Source of the DNA: Paenibacillus sp. 598K
Lineage (GTDB): Bacteria; Bacillota; Bacilli; Paenibacillales; Paenibacillaceae
Reading direction: 5' to 3'
DNA length: 64,000 nt
Assembly (NCBI RefSeq): GCF_003851045.1
Contig: NZ_BFBX01000042.1
Location: 14,428-78,427 of the forward strand
The position numbers were made by a program, and so were the translations under genes. The notes beneath the pieces are model-generated. The model had not been told where the DNA came from. It made no database searches and saw nothing but the letters and a program-made list of their open reading frames with translations. Shown in pieces: positions 16,573 through 25,253 of the stretch. Within the stretch, counting starts at the first letter, position 1. Each line of letters opens with the position of its first letter.

Positions 16573-16650
16573 GGCTGGGGCGGCCGCTCTTTCCTCAGCC
16601 GCCATTTTCCTTTATAATGAGCTATAGTGGCCGAGAGGAGGCAGAAAAGA

Positions 16651-16977
16651 ATGGGAAATCCACAATTTTCCTTGGAGTTTTTCGAATCCAAGTTAGCAGA
16701 TGCCAAAGTTCATTTCGAGCGTGCGCTCGATTGCAAACACACGGAGTTTGACGATCTCTATCCTTACATGATCGAGCATCCGCAGTTTTTCTGGTACAAA
16801 CGTTATGTCGCCTGGTCGGAGCTGCTCACGATCGTCAAGTTGGGGGAAGAGCTCGAGTTGGATTGGAAGCCGCATTTCACCGAGCGCCAGCGCGAGTATA
16901 TCGGGAAGCGGGTCATGTCCTCCCGGGTGCTGGACGAATGGTTCGAGACGAATGATTCCAAAGAGCATGTTGGCTAA
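16651..16977 (+). CDS. Small conserved protein, unknown function
   Basis: A 108-residue soluble protein with no signal or membrane segment. It is rich in aromatic and charged residues (FSLEFFESKLADAKVHFERA; HPQFFWYKRYVAWSELLTIV) and is probably an all-helical bundle. ATG 16651 follows GAGAGGAGG by about ten bases, and a TATAAT lies at 16613-16618. I do not recognise the family. A strong hairpin terminator follows. Confidence 0.55.
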   Translation: MGNPQFSLEFFESKLADAKVHFERALDCKHTEFDDLYPYMIEHPQFFWYKRYVAWSELLTIVKLGEELELDWKPHFTERQREYIGKRVMSSRVLDEWFETNDSKEHVG

Positions 16978-17006
16978 GCGCCGACTCGAATAGCAGCAAT
17001 GCACGA

Positions 17007-17053
17007 CAAAGACCTCGGGTAGACGGATCCACGCGCTCTGCACGAGGTCTTTG
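17007..17053 (+). terminator. Terminator hairpin
   Basis: CAAAGACCTCG (17007-17017) pairs perfectly with CGAGGTCTTTG (17043-17053) across a 25-base loop; the stem ends in TTTGCTT. Confidence 0.6.
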
Positions 17054-17083
17054 CTTATCTTCACTTCGAAAAGGGGGATCCGG

Positions 17084-17311
17084 GTGGTATCGGACAAGCA
17101 GTTGGACCACTACCGGCAGGAAGGCATCAAGGTGCGCGTCGTCCGCGACGAGATCGCAGCCAATGACGTGCTCGGCATCGTGGTCGCATGGAACGAAGAA
17201 CAGGTCATGATCCGCAAGCCTAGCCGCCGGATCGTCAAGCTCAGTCGCTCGTATACGTATGAGCCAGCCGAGCTAGAGCGGCACCAAAACGAATCAAAGG
17301 AGGAGGAGTAA
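17084..17311 (+). CDS. Small conserved protein, unknown function
   Basis: A 75-residue protein. GTG 17084 follows AAAAGGGGG; the upstream extension to 17051 falls inside the preceding terminator. The sequence VRVVRDEIAANDVLGIVVAWNEEQVMIRKPSRRIVKLSRSYTYEP has the look of a small beta-barrel with a charged helical tail. It ends two bases before the zinc-ribbon gene, so the two are co-translated. Family not recognised. Confidence 0.55.
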   Translation: MVSDKQLDHYRQEGIKVRVVRDEIAANDVLGIVVAWNEEQVMIRKPSRRIVKLSRSYTYEPAELERHQNESKEEE

Positions 17312-17313
17312 CG

Positions 17314-17787
17314 ATGAAGTGTCCGGTGTGCGAGGATGTTCGTATGCGAGAAGTGGAGAAGGACGGCGTCATGATCGATGTCTGTCCGGACTGCAAGGGC
17401 GTGTGGCTCGACCGGGGCGAGCTGGACAAGCTGATGGCAGGCGTGCGCGAGATGAGACGCGAGCTCGGCGAATGGGACACGTCCTCGGCGAGCCCGAACA
17501 GCGAGAGGTCTGGGCCAAGCGTACCGAGCTTCGGCAACGGAGCTCCCGACTACGCCGGACAACGGCAGCCCGAGCCGCGGGATAGGTCCTCCTCCGATGG
17601 ATATGGCGATCAGCATGGGCCCAATGGCCCCTACCACGAGCAGCCGCGCTACGATCGGGATGGCTATGACCAACATGGCTACGATCGTCACGGATATGAC
17701 CGCCGCGGCTATGACAAGCACGGCTACCCGTACAAGCGCAAGAAGAAAAAAACGGTGCTCGATGTGTTCGGGGATTTGTTCGACTAG
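17314..17787 (+). CDS. zf-TFIIB-type zinc ribbon protein with Tyr/Asp repeats
   Basis: A 157-residue protein. Residues 1-41 form a TFIIB-like zinc ribbon: CPVC (C3/C6) and CPDC (C24/C27) followed by the family signature KGVWLDRGELDKL. The middle is a disordered Ser/Pro/Gly linker. Residues about 115-140 hold five copies of a G-Y-D/P repeat (for example DQHGYDRHGYDRRGYDKHGY). The protein ends with a Lys cluster and VLDVFGDLFD. AAAGGAGGAGGAGTAACG precedes the ATG. Proteins of this type occur in many bacteria without known function. The repeats suggest a phase-separating or binding tail, which is inference. Confidence 0.8.
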   Translation: MKCPVCEDVRMREVEKDGVMIDVCPDCKGVWLDRGELDKLMAGVREMRRELGEWDTSSASPNSERSGPSVPSFGNGAPDYAGQRQPEPRDRSSSDGYGDQHGPNGPYHEQPRYDRDGYDQHGYDRHGYDRRGYDKHGYPYKRKKKKTVLDVFGDLFD

Positions 17788-17813
17788 CAGAACGTTATTT
17801 GTTTGCATATCAG

Positions 17814-17847
17814 AACGTCAGCTCTTTCTTAGGGGCTGGCGTTTTTT
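17814..17847 (+). terminator. Rho-independent terminator
   Basis: AACGTCAGCTC pairs with GGGCTGGCGTT (one G-T pair), loop TTTCTTAG, followed by TTTTTT. Confidence 0.8.
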
Positions 17848-17856
17848 AGTGCGCCA

Positions 17857-17934
17857 TTCATATATGACTTATAAATTACATATAGAGTTATATGAAGGTG
17901 AGATATTTGCAATTATTGTTGTGCACAAGCACAA
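17857..17934. promoter_or_regulatory. AT-rich control region with two inverted repeats
   Basis: TTCATA (17857-17862) pairs with TATGAA (17891-17896), and TTGTGC / ACAA / GCACAA forms a perfect palindrome at 17919-17934. Both lie upstream of the strong promoter of the ABC/enzyme operon and are candidate operators. No regulator gene is adjacent. Confidence 0.4.
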
Positions 17935-17981
17935 AAACCTCCTCAGATCTTATCTTCAATTACAATTAAAAGTCACTTAAG

Positions 17982-18010
17982 TTGACACAAACTATTCATG
18001 CATCTAACAT
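17982..18010 (+). promoter_or_regulatory. Promoter of the ABC transporter/hydrolase operon
   Basis: TTGACA (17982-17987) and TAACAT (18005-18010) with a 17-bp spacer, preceded by an AT-rich UP-like stretch, about 35 bp before the first gene. Confidence 0.7.
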
Positions 18011-18044
18011 TTAACCTAAGAATGATGATTCAGGAGAGGCGGTG

Positions 18045-18824
18045 TTGCTGATGTCCACCATTACGGCCAACACGCTAGTTGCCATGCAGCATCTGAACAA
18101 GGTCTATTCAAACGGTACGGTTGCTGTCCAAAATGTCAACCTGGATATTAGTGAAGGCGAGTTTTTTTGCTTCGTTGGTCCATCAGGCTGCGGAAAGTCG
18201 ACCATTTTTAAGATGATTACCGGTCTGGAGACACATACGGAAGGGAAACTAGATATCTTTGGCATGTCTCCAAACGCAGCACGGAAGAAGAACGAAGTGG
18301 CGTTTGTGTTTCAGGATCACACCTTAATGCCTTGGGCAACTGTGAAGGAAAATGTATGTCTGCCCCTGAACCTTCGAGGCGTTTCGAAGAAACAACAAAT
18401 AGAAGAAGCCGAGCGGGTCCTGGAGCTCGTCGGTCTGCAGGATACGATGATGATGCTGCCGCGCGAGTTGTCGGGGGGCATGAAGATGAGAGTGTCCATC
18501 GCAAGGGCGCTGATCTCTCGCCCAAGACTGCTGCTTATGGATGAGCCGTTTGGCGCGCTGGACGAGATCACTCGCCAGAGTCTGCAACAGGAGCTGCTTC
18601 ATATTTGGGAACAGGATCGGAGCATGACCGTGCTGTTTATTACCCATAACGTTTTTGAGGCCGTCTATTTGTCCACCAAGGTTGTCGTGATGACGCCAAG
18701 GCCCGGAAAGGTTGAAGCGGTCGTCGAGATTCCCACCCCATTCCCGAGAGGGGATGCGTTCAGGACGACCCCGGAGTTTAGCCGGCTGGTCGGCGTTGTA
18801 TCTCAACATTTAAAGCATGGATAA
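18045..18824 (+). CDS. NitT/TauT-type ABC importer, ATPase subunit
   Basis: A 259-residue ATP-binding subunit of a nitrate/sulfonate/thiamine-precursor type importer. Walker A GPSGCGKST, Q-loop FVFQDHTLMPW, signature ELSGGMKMRVSIARAL, Walker B LLLMDEPFGALDE and the switch His in FITHN are all intact. AGGAG lies eight bases before TTG 18045; GTG 18042 and ATG 18051 are alternatives. It is the first gene of a seven-gene operon and partners the permease at 20196 and the binding protein at 22429. Confidence 0.9.
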   Translation: MLMSTITANTLVAMQHLNKVYSNGTVAVQNVNLDISEGEFFCFVGPSGCGKSTIFKMITGLETHTEGKLDIFGMSPNAARKKNEVAFVFQDHTLMPWATVKENVCLPLNLRGVSKKQQIEEAERVLELVGLQDTMMMLPRELSGGMKMRVSIARALISRPRLLLMDEPFGALDEITRQSLQQELLHIWEQDRSMTVLFITHNVFEAVYLSTKVVVMTPRPGKVEAVVEIPTPFPRGDAFRTTPEFSRLVGVVSQHLKHG

Positions 18825-18849
18825 GGTAGATGAAAAGGGGGAACACGGC

Positions 18850-20190
18850 ATGGCGGTGCAATGGGAGAAGGAAATGATGGATCTGCTCGGCGAGAACGGG
18901 TTTGTGCTCGATTCAACAACGAGAAGCAAGTTGTCCAAAGATTATTATTGGTACTCTCCGGTCCTGGATCAGAAGTTAAAGGATAAGCTCGCCGAAGGCA
19001 TAGTAATTCCCGTCAATGAGGAGGAGGTAGCCGCTACCCTCGCTTGCGCCTACCGTCACCGGATTCCTGTCACGGTTCGAGGCGGCGGCACGGGAAACTA
19101 CGGTCAAGCCGTACCGCTGACAGGCGGCGTCGTGATGGCGCTGCACAAGATGAATCAGATTCTGGAAATTGGCGATGGCTATGCGAGAGTGCAGTGTGGA
19201 GTGAAGCTGGGCGTGCTCGAGAAAGAGCTGCGAGCCAACGGACATGAGTTATGCATTTACCCTAGCACGTATATGAAAGCGACGGTGGGCGGGTTTGTCA
19301 GCGGCGGTTCAGGCGGCATCGGATCGATCTCCTGGGGCAACCTGTGGGACGGCAATGTACTGGCAGCGGTGGTCTATACCATGGAAGAAGAACCCCGCAA
19401 GCTGACGGTTTCGGGAGAAGAGTTGCTGAACTATATTCACAGCTATGGAACAACAGGGATTGTCACAGAGCTAACCTTGCGCACTGCCAAGCGAACCGAG
19501 TGGATGCAAACCATTGTCCAATTCGACAATTTAACTTCAGCGATGCTCTTTTCGGAGAAGCTCTGTCTGGACCCGGCTATCCACAAGCGGCTGGTCAGTA
19601 CGGTGGAGTGGCCAATTCCCTCCTATTTTCTCCCCTTTGCCCAGCATATCGAGGAGGGGAGTGCAGCTGTCCTGTTGGAGACAGAGGAAGGTACCCTGCC
19701 CGCCCTTACTTCGTATGCCAGCGAAAATGGCGGCCAGGTCAAGCATGTCATTCCGGCCGATAAGTATCATCAGACGCTGGGCCTGTCCGATTTTACTTGG
19801 AATCATACGACACTCTGGGCCATCAAGGCCGATCCCAAGCTTACTTACTTGCAGTCGGCCTTCTCGCCTACCTTTTATTTGAAGCAAATCGATGACATCA
19901 AGCAGAAGTACCCGGACGGGGTATATTTGCATTTTGAATGGGTGCTGAGCGGAGGCAAGCTGATGCCTGCGGCCCTGCCGGTGGTCTGTTATCAGTCGGA
20001 AGAGCATCTGTATGAGATGATCGATTTTTTTGAATCGGTTGGTGTGCGTATTAATGATCCGCATACGTTCGTACTCAATTACGGCTCGCGCGCATCCTAC
20101 GAACGCATGCTGGGGGCCAAGCAGGCCAATGATCCCCGCGTGCTGCTCAATCCAGGGAAAATGAATGTGAAGCCTATATTCGGGGAGTGA
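18850..20190 (+). CDS. FAD-linked oxidoreductase (FAD_binding_4 family)
   Basis: A 446-residue flavoprotein of the GlcD/vanillyl-alcohol-oxidase group. The PP-loop VTVRGGGTGNYGQAVPLTGG (about 80-99) and GGFVSGGSGGIGSISWG (about 146-162) form the FAD site. The C-terminal half is a divergent substrate cap with an end motif DPRVLLNPGKMN typical of the family. There is no signal peptide, so it works in the cytosol. AAAAGGGGG lies eight bases before ATG 18850; the in-frame ATG at 18817 overlaps the ATPase gene. Lying between ATPase and permease genes, it probably oxidises the imported compound or a breakdown product. Confidence 0.85.
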   Translation: MAVQWEKEMMDLLGENGFVLDSTTRSKLSKDYYWYSPVLDQKLKDKLAEGIVIPVNEEEVAATLACAYRHRIPVTVRGGGTGNYGQAVPLTGGVVMALHKMNQILEIGDGYARVQCGVKLGVLEKELRANGHELCIYPSTYMKATVGGFVSGGSGGIGSISWGNLWDGNVLAAVVYTMEEEPRKLTVSGEELLNYIHSYGTTGIVTELTLRTAKRTEWMQTIVQFDNLTSAMLFSEKLCLDPAIHKRLVSTVEWPIPSYFLPFAQHIEEGSAAVLLETEEGTLPALTSYASENGGQVKHVIPADKYHQTLGLSDFTWNHTTLWAIKADPKLTYLQSAFSPTFYLKQIDDIKQKYPDGVYLHFEWVLSGGKLMPAALPVVCYQSEEHLYEMIDFFESVGVRINDPHTFVLNYGSRASYERMLGAKQANDPRVLLNPGKMNVKPIFGE

Positions 20191-20195
20191 TTCTC

Positions 20196-21068
20196 ATGGC
20201 TATGGACAAAAAAGCCCTTTATCTCGGACCAGCCAAACGGCGAATTCGCTTGCCGTTCCTAAGTGGTCTCTCTGGCATAAATCGAACGGGCGGATCGCTG
20301 CTGAGCTCGCTCCTTCCACCTGTCGTCGCTTTGATGGTGTTTGTCGGCGGCTGGCAGTTGTTCGGCATCTTGTCGGGTATTCCCGCGTACATCCTGCCGA
20401 AGCCTACGGACATTCTGGAGGCCGGAATCAAAAATCACGTCAACCTGTTCAACTCCGTCTACAAGACGATGTCTTCGGCACTGATTGGCTTTATCCTGAG
20501 TGTGATCTTCGGTGTCGCGGGAGCCATCCTGCTGGCCAGTTCCAAGCTGGTTGAAAAAAGTCTATATCCGTATGTCATCATCCTTCAGACCATCCCCATC
20601 ATCGCCATCGCGCCCATTATCGTTATCTGGTTCGGAGCAGGAACGAATGCCATCGTCATCATCGCCTTCTTGATCGGGTTCTTCCCGATGCTGTCCAACA
20701 CGCTGGTAGGCTTGAATTCTACAGAGAATAATCTGAAAAATCTGTTTTTCCTCTACAATGCCAATCCAATTCAGACCATGTGGAAGCTTCGTATTCCGGC
20801 GGCGCTGCCGTATATTGTAGCCGGGCTCAAAATCTCATGTACGCTTGCTGTCATCGGCGTCATCGCCGGTGAATACATCGCTGGTATCGGCGGCGGCAAG
20901 GGCGGCCTTGGCTACGCGATTACCGTTGCGGCCTCCAGGCTGCAGACAGCCTACCTGTTCGCCTGCGGCTTGGCCGCCTCGGTGATGGGGATTGGCTTCT
21001 ATCTGGTGATCAACTATATTTCCAAAAAGCTGCTTAGCTCCTGGCATGAATCGGAGATGAAGCATTAA
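20196..21068 (+). CDS. NitT/TauT-type ABC importer, permease subunit
   Basis: A 290-residue inner-membrane permease with about six transmembrane segments. The BPD permease domain is clear (VAGAILLASSKLVEKSLYP, IPIIAIAPIIVIWFGAGTNA) with the ATPase-contacting EAA-like loop NLKNLFFLYNANPIQTMWKL. GGGGAG precedes ATG 20196 by eight bases. It is translated from a start next to the FAD gene's stop and belongs with the ATPase and binding protein of the same operon. Confidence 0.9.
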   Translation: MAMDKKALYLGPAKRRIRLPFLSGLSGINRTGGSLLSSLLPPVVALMVFVGGWQLFGILSGIPAYILPKPTDILEAGIKNHVNLFNSVYKTMSSALIGFILSVIFGVAGAILLASSKLVEKSLYPYVIILQTIPIIAIAPIIVIWFGAGTNAIVIIAFLIGFFPMLSNTLVGLNSTENNLKNLFFLYNANPIQTMWKLRIPAALPYIVAGLKISCTLAVIGVIAGEYIAGIGGGKGGLGYAITVAASRLQTAYLFACGLAASVMGIGFYLVINYISKKLLSSWHESEMKH

Positions 21069-21080
21069 GGAGGGGCAGCC

Positions 21081-22403
21081 ATGGCATCTGATTTGGATAT
21101 GAGCTTCGTTAATGTCTCCCTGCCTTTGAGAGCTTCGGGCTGCCTGTATGAAGTCGGGATTGCGGGAGGCAAGTGGTCGTATGTGCGCAAGCAGGAGACG
21201 CCCCCTGCCGAGGGGACCGTTGTGTCACTGGAGGAGCTTACTCCTGAGCAGGCTGCCGACGGAATCGCAGTGGATCTGGAGGGCCGATTGCTGCTGCCGG
21301 GGCTGGTGGACAGCCATATGCATCTGGACAAAGCCTTCACGATTCAATCGGTTGGCAACCGGTCCGGCACCTTGCGAGAGGCGATTGAGAACTATAGCGC
21401 CGCAGCTCCGGGCTTCACCCGGGAACAGATCAAGGATCGGATGCGGGAGGCGATCCGGCAAGCGGCGGCTTATGGAACGACCTCGATCCGTTCGCACCTG
21501 GATTTCAACTGCAGGGAAAGCACCGACGTGGCCATGCGTACGGTCTATGCTGCCTTGGAGCTGAAGGAAGAGATGCAGGATGTGATGGAGCTTCAGTTTT
21601 TCCCCATGTGTCCCTACGATCCAGGGGCTAGAGGCGTGGCGGAAGCATATGAGGAAGCGCTCAAGCTAGGTCTGGACGGCGTCGGTGGCGCTCCGCACTT
21701 GTCCACTGATCCGGAGGGTAGCATCGCCTATCTCTTCCGGTTAGCCGACAAGTTGGGCTTGCCGATTGATCTTCATGCGGACGAAAATGATGATCCCGCC
21801 ATCCGCACGGTGGAGTTCATCGCGGAGCAGACGCTTCGATATGGCTTCCAAGGCAGAGTGGCCACCGGCCATCTCTGTTCCTTATCGGCAATGGATCATC
21901 CGACAGCCGAGCGTGTCATGCGGAAGATGGCGGATGCGGGACTCCGGGCCATTACACTCCCTGGCGCCAATCTGTATTTGCAGGGAAGAGGGGATCGGGG
22001 GCTTGTGCGCCGCGGGGTCACCCGGGTGAAGGAGCTGGTAGAGGCGGGGGTTCCGGTGGCTGTGGCCAGCGACAACATTCAGGATCCGTTTCACCCGTTC
22101 GGCAGGGGCGATCTGCTGCAGATCGGATTGCTGTCCGCCTATGCCTCGCATCTGGCGAGTGAGCAGGAGTTATTGCTGCTGCTGCGGATGATGACGGAGG
22201 TCCCGGCCGCCATCCTTGGTCTGAAGGACTACGGTGTGCAGCCTGGGCAGGCCGCAGATTTTGTCATTTTTGATGCACGGACAGTGCACGACCTCTTGTC
22301 CTGGCTGCCGGCAGGGCGGTGGGTCGGCCGCAAGGGGAAATGGATCAGCATCAGCCGTGAGCACAGATGGAGCAGGGAGAGTAGAGAGAGAATCGCTAAA
22401 TAA
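21081..22403 (+). CDS. Cytosine deaminase-like amidohydrolase
   Basis: A 440-residue metal-dependent hydrolase of the amidohydrolase superfamily, closest in pattern to E. coli CodA. Metal and catalytic residues are intact and keep CodA spacing: H79/H81 (DSHMHLDKAF), H232 and E235 (LHADEND), H264 (ATGHLCSL) and D331 (ASDNIQDPFHPFG). CodA has a second Asp after the metal Asp; here it is Asn332. The CodA substrate Gln in FPQ is replaced by FPM. So cytosine itself is probably not the substrate; deamination or ring opening of another N-heterocycle is likely. AAGGAGGGG precedes the ATG. Cytoplasmic. Confidence 0.85.
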   Translation: MASDLDMSFVNVSLPLRASGCLYEVGIAGGKWSYVRKQETPPAEGTVVSLEELTPEQAADGIAVDLEGRLLLPGLVDSHMHLDKAFTIQSVGNRSGTLREAIENYSAAAPGFTREQIKDRMREAIRQAAAYGTTSIRSHLDFNCRESTDVAMRTVYAALELKEEMQDVMELQFFPMCPYDPGARGVAEAYEEALKLGLDGVGGAPHLSTDPEGSIAYLFRLADKLGLPIDLHADENDDPAIRTVEFIAEQTLRYGFQGRVATGHLCSLSAMDHPTAERVMRKMADAGLRAITLPGANLYLQGRGDRGLVRRGVTRVKELVEAGVPVAVASDNIQDPFHPFGRGDLLQIGLLSAYASHLASEQELLLLLRMMTEVPAAILGLKDYGVQPGQAADFVIFDARTVHDLLSWLPAGRWVGRKGKWISISREHRWSRESRERIAK

Positions 22404-22428
22404 TCGATTCCAGGAGGAGAGAGAAACC

Positions 22429-23502
22429 ATGCGAAACCTAAACCAGAACAAGAAAAAGACGAAACCGGCCCTGGCCGCGATGCTGCTCATAGGGGCCGTC
22501 ATTCTCAATGCTTGCGGTGGAAATGCGGGAGGGGCAGGTGGCGCCAATGCGCCAGTAAATGCAGAGCCCGCTGGGACGACGCCCGGCACCAATCAGGTGG
22601 AGGCGCCGCAGGAGCTGGTTGAGGTCAAGCAAATTACGAATTGGTTCGCGCAGGCCGAGCACGGTGGACAGTATGCGGCGCTCCTTAAAGGCTTCTACGA
22701 GGAAGCTGGGCTGGACATGGAAATTGAATCGGGCGGACCCGGCATTTCGGCAACGCAGATCGTGGCTTCGGGAAAGGCGCAATTCGGGATGGGGCAGGGA
22801 GATGAGATTCTGTTCGCGAGACAAAATGGCATCCCGCTCGTTGTCCTCGGCGGCATCTTCCAGAAGAATCCCCAGGCGCTGATGTTCCACAAAGGCCAGG
22901 ATATCCAGGGATTCGAGGATCTGGATGGACGCAAGGTGTACGTGGGCAATGGCGTGGCTTACTGGGAGTACATTCGAACCAAGTATAACCTCGATAATGT
23001 TGAGCAGTTTGCTTACAATGGTCAGCTCGCCAGCTTCCTCGAGGACGAAACGGCGGTGTCCCAAAGCTACATGACCTCCGAGCCGTTCACACTCGCGCAG
23101 GAAGGCATCGAGGTCGACTATCTGCTCAATGCTGACTCCGGGTATATGCCATACGGCAATATCCTGTTCACGACCGAGAAGTTCCTGGAGGAAAACCCGG
23201 ATATCGTCCGAGCCTATGTCGAAGCGTCTATCGAGGGCTGGAATTATTACAAGGACAATTACTCCGAGGTCAATGCATTTATTCAGGAGTTCAACCCCGA
23301 TATGCCGATCGACAAGCTGGAATACAGCGCCCAGCAGCTACAGCCGCTCGTGTATGGCTTTGATGCTGAGGAGCACGGCGTGGGCTACATGACCCAAGAG
23401 CGCTGGCAGACCCTGATGGATCAGCTGCTTGAGCTGGGCCTCCTGGAAGAAGCCATCGATGTCGAGACGGTCTATACCAACGAGTACTTACCCCAGGACT
23501 AG
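22429..23502 (+). CDS. SsuA/THI5-like ABC substrate-binding lipoprotein
   Basis: A 357-residue extracytoplasmic binding protein of the NMT1/THI5/SsuA type. The signal peptide ends in the lipobox ILNAC, then a Gly/Ala/Asn linker. The binding lobes show ITNWFAQAEHGGQYAALLKG, AGLDMEIESGGPG, and IVASGKAQFGMGQGDEILFA, the usual arrangement of proteins that bind taurine, sulfonates, HMP-type pyrimidines or riboflavin. AGGAGGAGAGAG precedes ATG 22429. The WFAQAEHGG opening is closer to the pyrimidine-precursor (ThiY-like) branch than to SsuA, which would agree with the deaminase in the same operon; that is inference. Confidence 0.88.
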   Translation: MRNLNQNKKKTKPALAAMLLIGAVILNACGGNAGGAGGANAPVNAEPAGTTPGTNQVEAPQELVEVKQITNWFAQAEHGGQYAALLKGFYEEAGLDMEIESGGPGISATQIVASGKAQFGMGQGDEILFARQNGIPLVVLGGIFQKNPQALMFHKGQDIQGFEDLDGRKVYVGNGVAYWEYIRTKYNLDNVEQFAYNGQLASFLEDETAVSQSYMTSEPFTLAQEGIEVDYLLNADSGYMPYGNILFTTEKFLEENPDIVRAYVEASIEGWNYYKDNYSEVNAFIQEFNPDMPIDKLEYSAQQLQPLVYGFDAEEHGVGYMTQERWQTLMDQLLELGLLEEAIDVETVYTNEYLPQD

Positions 23503-23534
23503 GTTCTAAAGATACTATACGAGGAGGCGATACG

Positions 23535-25253
23535 ATGCAATTCGCAGGTGTAAACGTAGAACGCGGAGCGCCCTGTCGCATGCGTGACGGGATAACGCTC
23601 TATGCAGATATTTACCGCCCTGCGGACGCAGGGTCATACCCGGTGCTGCTGATGAGGCAGCCGTATGGCCGAACGCTGGCTTCGACGGTCACGTATGCCC
23701 ATCCCGTCTGGTATGTCGGGCAAGGGTATATCGTCGTGATTCAGGATGTCCGGGGACGGGGCGATTCGGAGGGCAGCTTCACGCCCTTCATCCAGGAGGT
23801 AGAGGACGGGTACGATACGGTGGAGTGGGCGGCCGCTCTGCCAGGCTCCTCTGGCAAGGTAGGCATGTACGGGTTCTCTTATCAGGGCACAACGCAATGG
23901 GCTGCTGCTGCTGCTCGACCTCCGCATCTAGCGGCGATTGCGCCTGCCATGTGCGCAGCCGATTTGTACAATGGGATGTTCTACCCGCATGGCCGGTTTG
24001 CCGTAGGCAGCTTTCTGCCCTGGGCTTTTCAGTTGGCGCGGGATGAGGCGCGGCGGGCAGAAGACGGCGAAGCGGAACAGCTGTGTTCGCAGCTCATGCG
24101 CCAACCGGATGCCCTGCTGTCGGAGCTGCCGCTGCTCCAGGAACATCCGCTGCTCGCGAGCTACTTCCCGTTTTATTATGAATGGTGCGGTCATCCGCTC
24201 TATGACGACTACTGGGAGGCCCGCAATTTCCTGCCGCGGGCGCTCCAGGAGCCGCTGCCGGCCCTTCATATCGGCGGCTGGTTCGATAATTATCTTGGCG
24301 GAACCTTGCAGACTTACGAAGCGCTCCAGCGCCTGCCGCAGAGCAGTGAACGGTACCACCGCCTGATCATTGGGCCCTGGGGGCATATCCCTTGGGGTCG
24401 CAAGGCAGGCGGGGAGGACTACGGACCGGAGGCTGAAGGGAATCTGCATGAGGCGCATCTCAACTGGTTCGATTACTGGCTGAAGGGCAAAGGGCAAGGA
24501 CTCCAGCAAGAGCCTGCTGTGCGCTACTACGAACTTGGAAGCAAGACATGGCAAGCGGCAGAGACGCTCCCGCCGACATGCGATATCTCCTCCTCGGAGG
24601 GCGTCATGTATTACCTCGCGAGTAACGGCAAGCCGGCCAACGGAGCCTCGGGCGGCGGCCTGCTGACAGCCGGGCAGTCCATTTCAAAAGCCGGGCCGGA
24701 AGCTGACGTGTATGTGTATGATGCGCGTCTGCCGATGTCCTGCAGCGGTTATCTCCCGATGGACCGCAGTTCGATCCAGGACCGGTACGAAATCTTGAAC
24801 TACACCAGCGAGCCATTAACGCAGGCGATGCGGCTCTGGGGCGCTCCTCAGGTGTCCATCTGGTGTCAGTCGATGGAGGGAACGACCGACTTGGTCGCCA
24901 TCTTGTCCGCGGTCAGTCCGGGCGGCAAGGCTACTTTTCTATCGATTGGCAGAGGAGAGATCGGCGGCGACGGGGAGCGTGGGCTGACGGAGTGGAGCCC
25001 GGTCACGTTTGCCATGCGGCCGCTAGCAATGGAGCTGGAGGCAGGTATGTCCATCCGTATCGAGTTGACGGGCAGTGCATTTCCTCTGTTCGTCAGACCC
25101 CCCAATGGGCTCGCAGCTGAGCAGTTACCAATCGCGAAGCCGGAGCAGCTCCGGATGACAGCAGTGGCAGTTGGCAGGAGTGAATCGTGGCCGTCATGGA
25201 TTCAGTTGCCTGTTATCGACACGGCTACAGAAAGGAAGGGATCGCATGTTTGA
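23535..25253 (+). CDS. CocE/NonD-family serine hydrolase
   Basis: A 572-residue alpha/beta hydrolase of the X-Pro dipeptidyl-peptidase/cocaine esterase family. The nucleophile elbow GFSYQG (S115), the acid D251 in GGWFDNYLGG and H284 in GPWGH complete the triad. VRGRGDSEG (about 72-80) is family-typical. The last 200 residues form the C-terminal jelly-roll (PepX_C). There is no signal peptide. Family members cleave esters and amides. AGGAGGCG precedes the ATG, and the 3' end overlaps the creatininase gene by 8 bp, so the two are coupled. Confidence 0.88.
   Translation: MQFAGVNVERGAPCRMRDGITLYADIYRPADAGSYPVLLMRQPYGRTLASTVTYAHPVWYVGQGYIVVIQDVRGRGDSEGSFTPFIQEVEDGYDTVEWAAALPGSSGKVGMYGFSYQGTTQWAAAAARPPHLAAIAPAMCAADLYNGMFYPHGRFAVGSFLPWAFQLARDEARRAEDGEAEQLCSQLMRQPDALLSELPLLQEHPLLASYFPFYYEWCGHPLYDDYWEARNFLPRALQEPLPALHIGGWFDNYLGGTLQTYEALQRLPQSSERYHRLIIGPWGHIPWGRKAGGEDYGPEAEGNLHEAHLNWFDYWLKGKGQGLQQEPAVRYYELGSKTWQAAETLPPTCDISSSEGVMYYLASNGKPANGASGGGLLTAGQSISKAGPEADVYVYDARLPMSCSGYLPMDRSSIQDRYEILNYTSEPLTQAMRLWGAPQVSIWCQSMEGTTDLVAILSAVSPGGKATFLSIGRGEIGGDGERGLTEWSPVTFAMRPLAMELEAGMSIRIELTGSAFPLFVRPPNGLAAEQLPIAKPEQLRMTAVAVGRSESWPSWIQLPVIDTATERKGSHV

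Noticed and set aside
17640-17740. CRISPR-like or satellite repeat
   Set aside because: The short repeats are in-frame codons for the Gly-Tyr-Asp tail of the zinc-ribbon protein, with no spacers.
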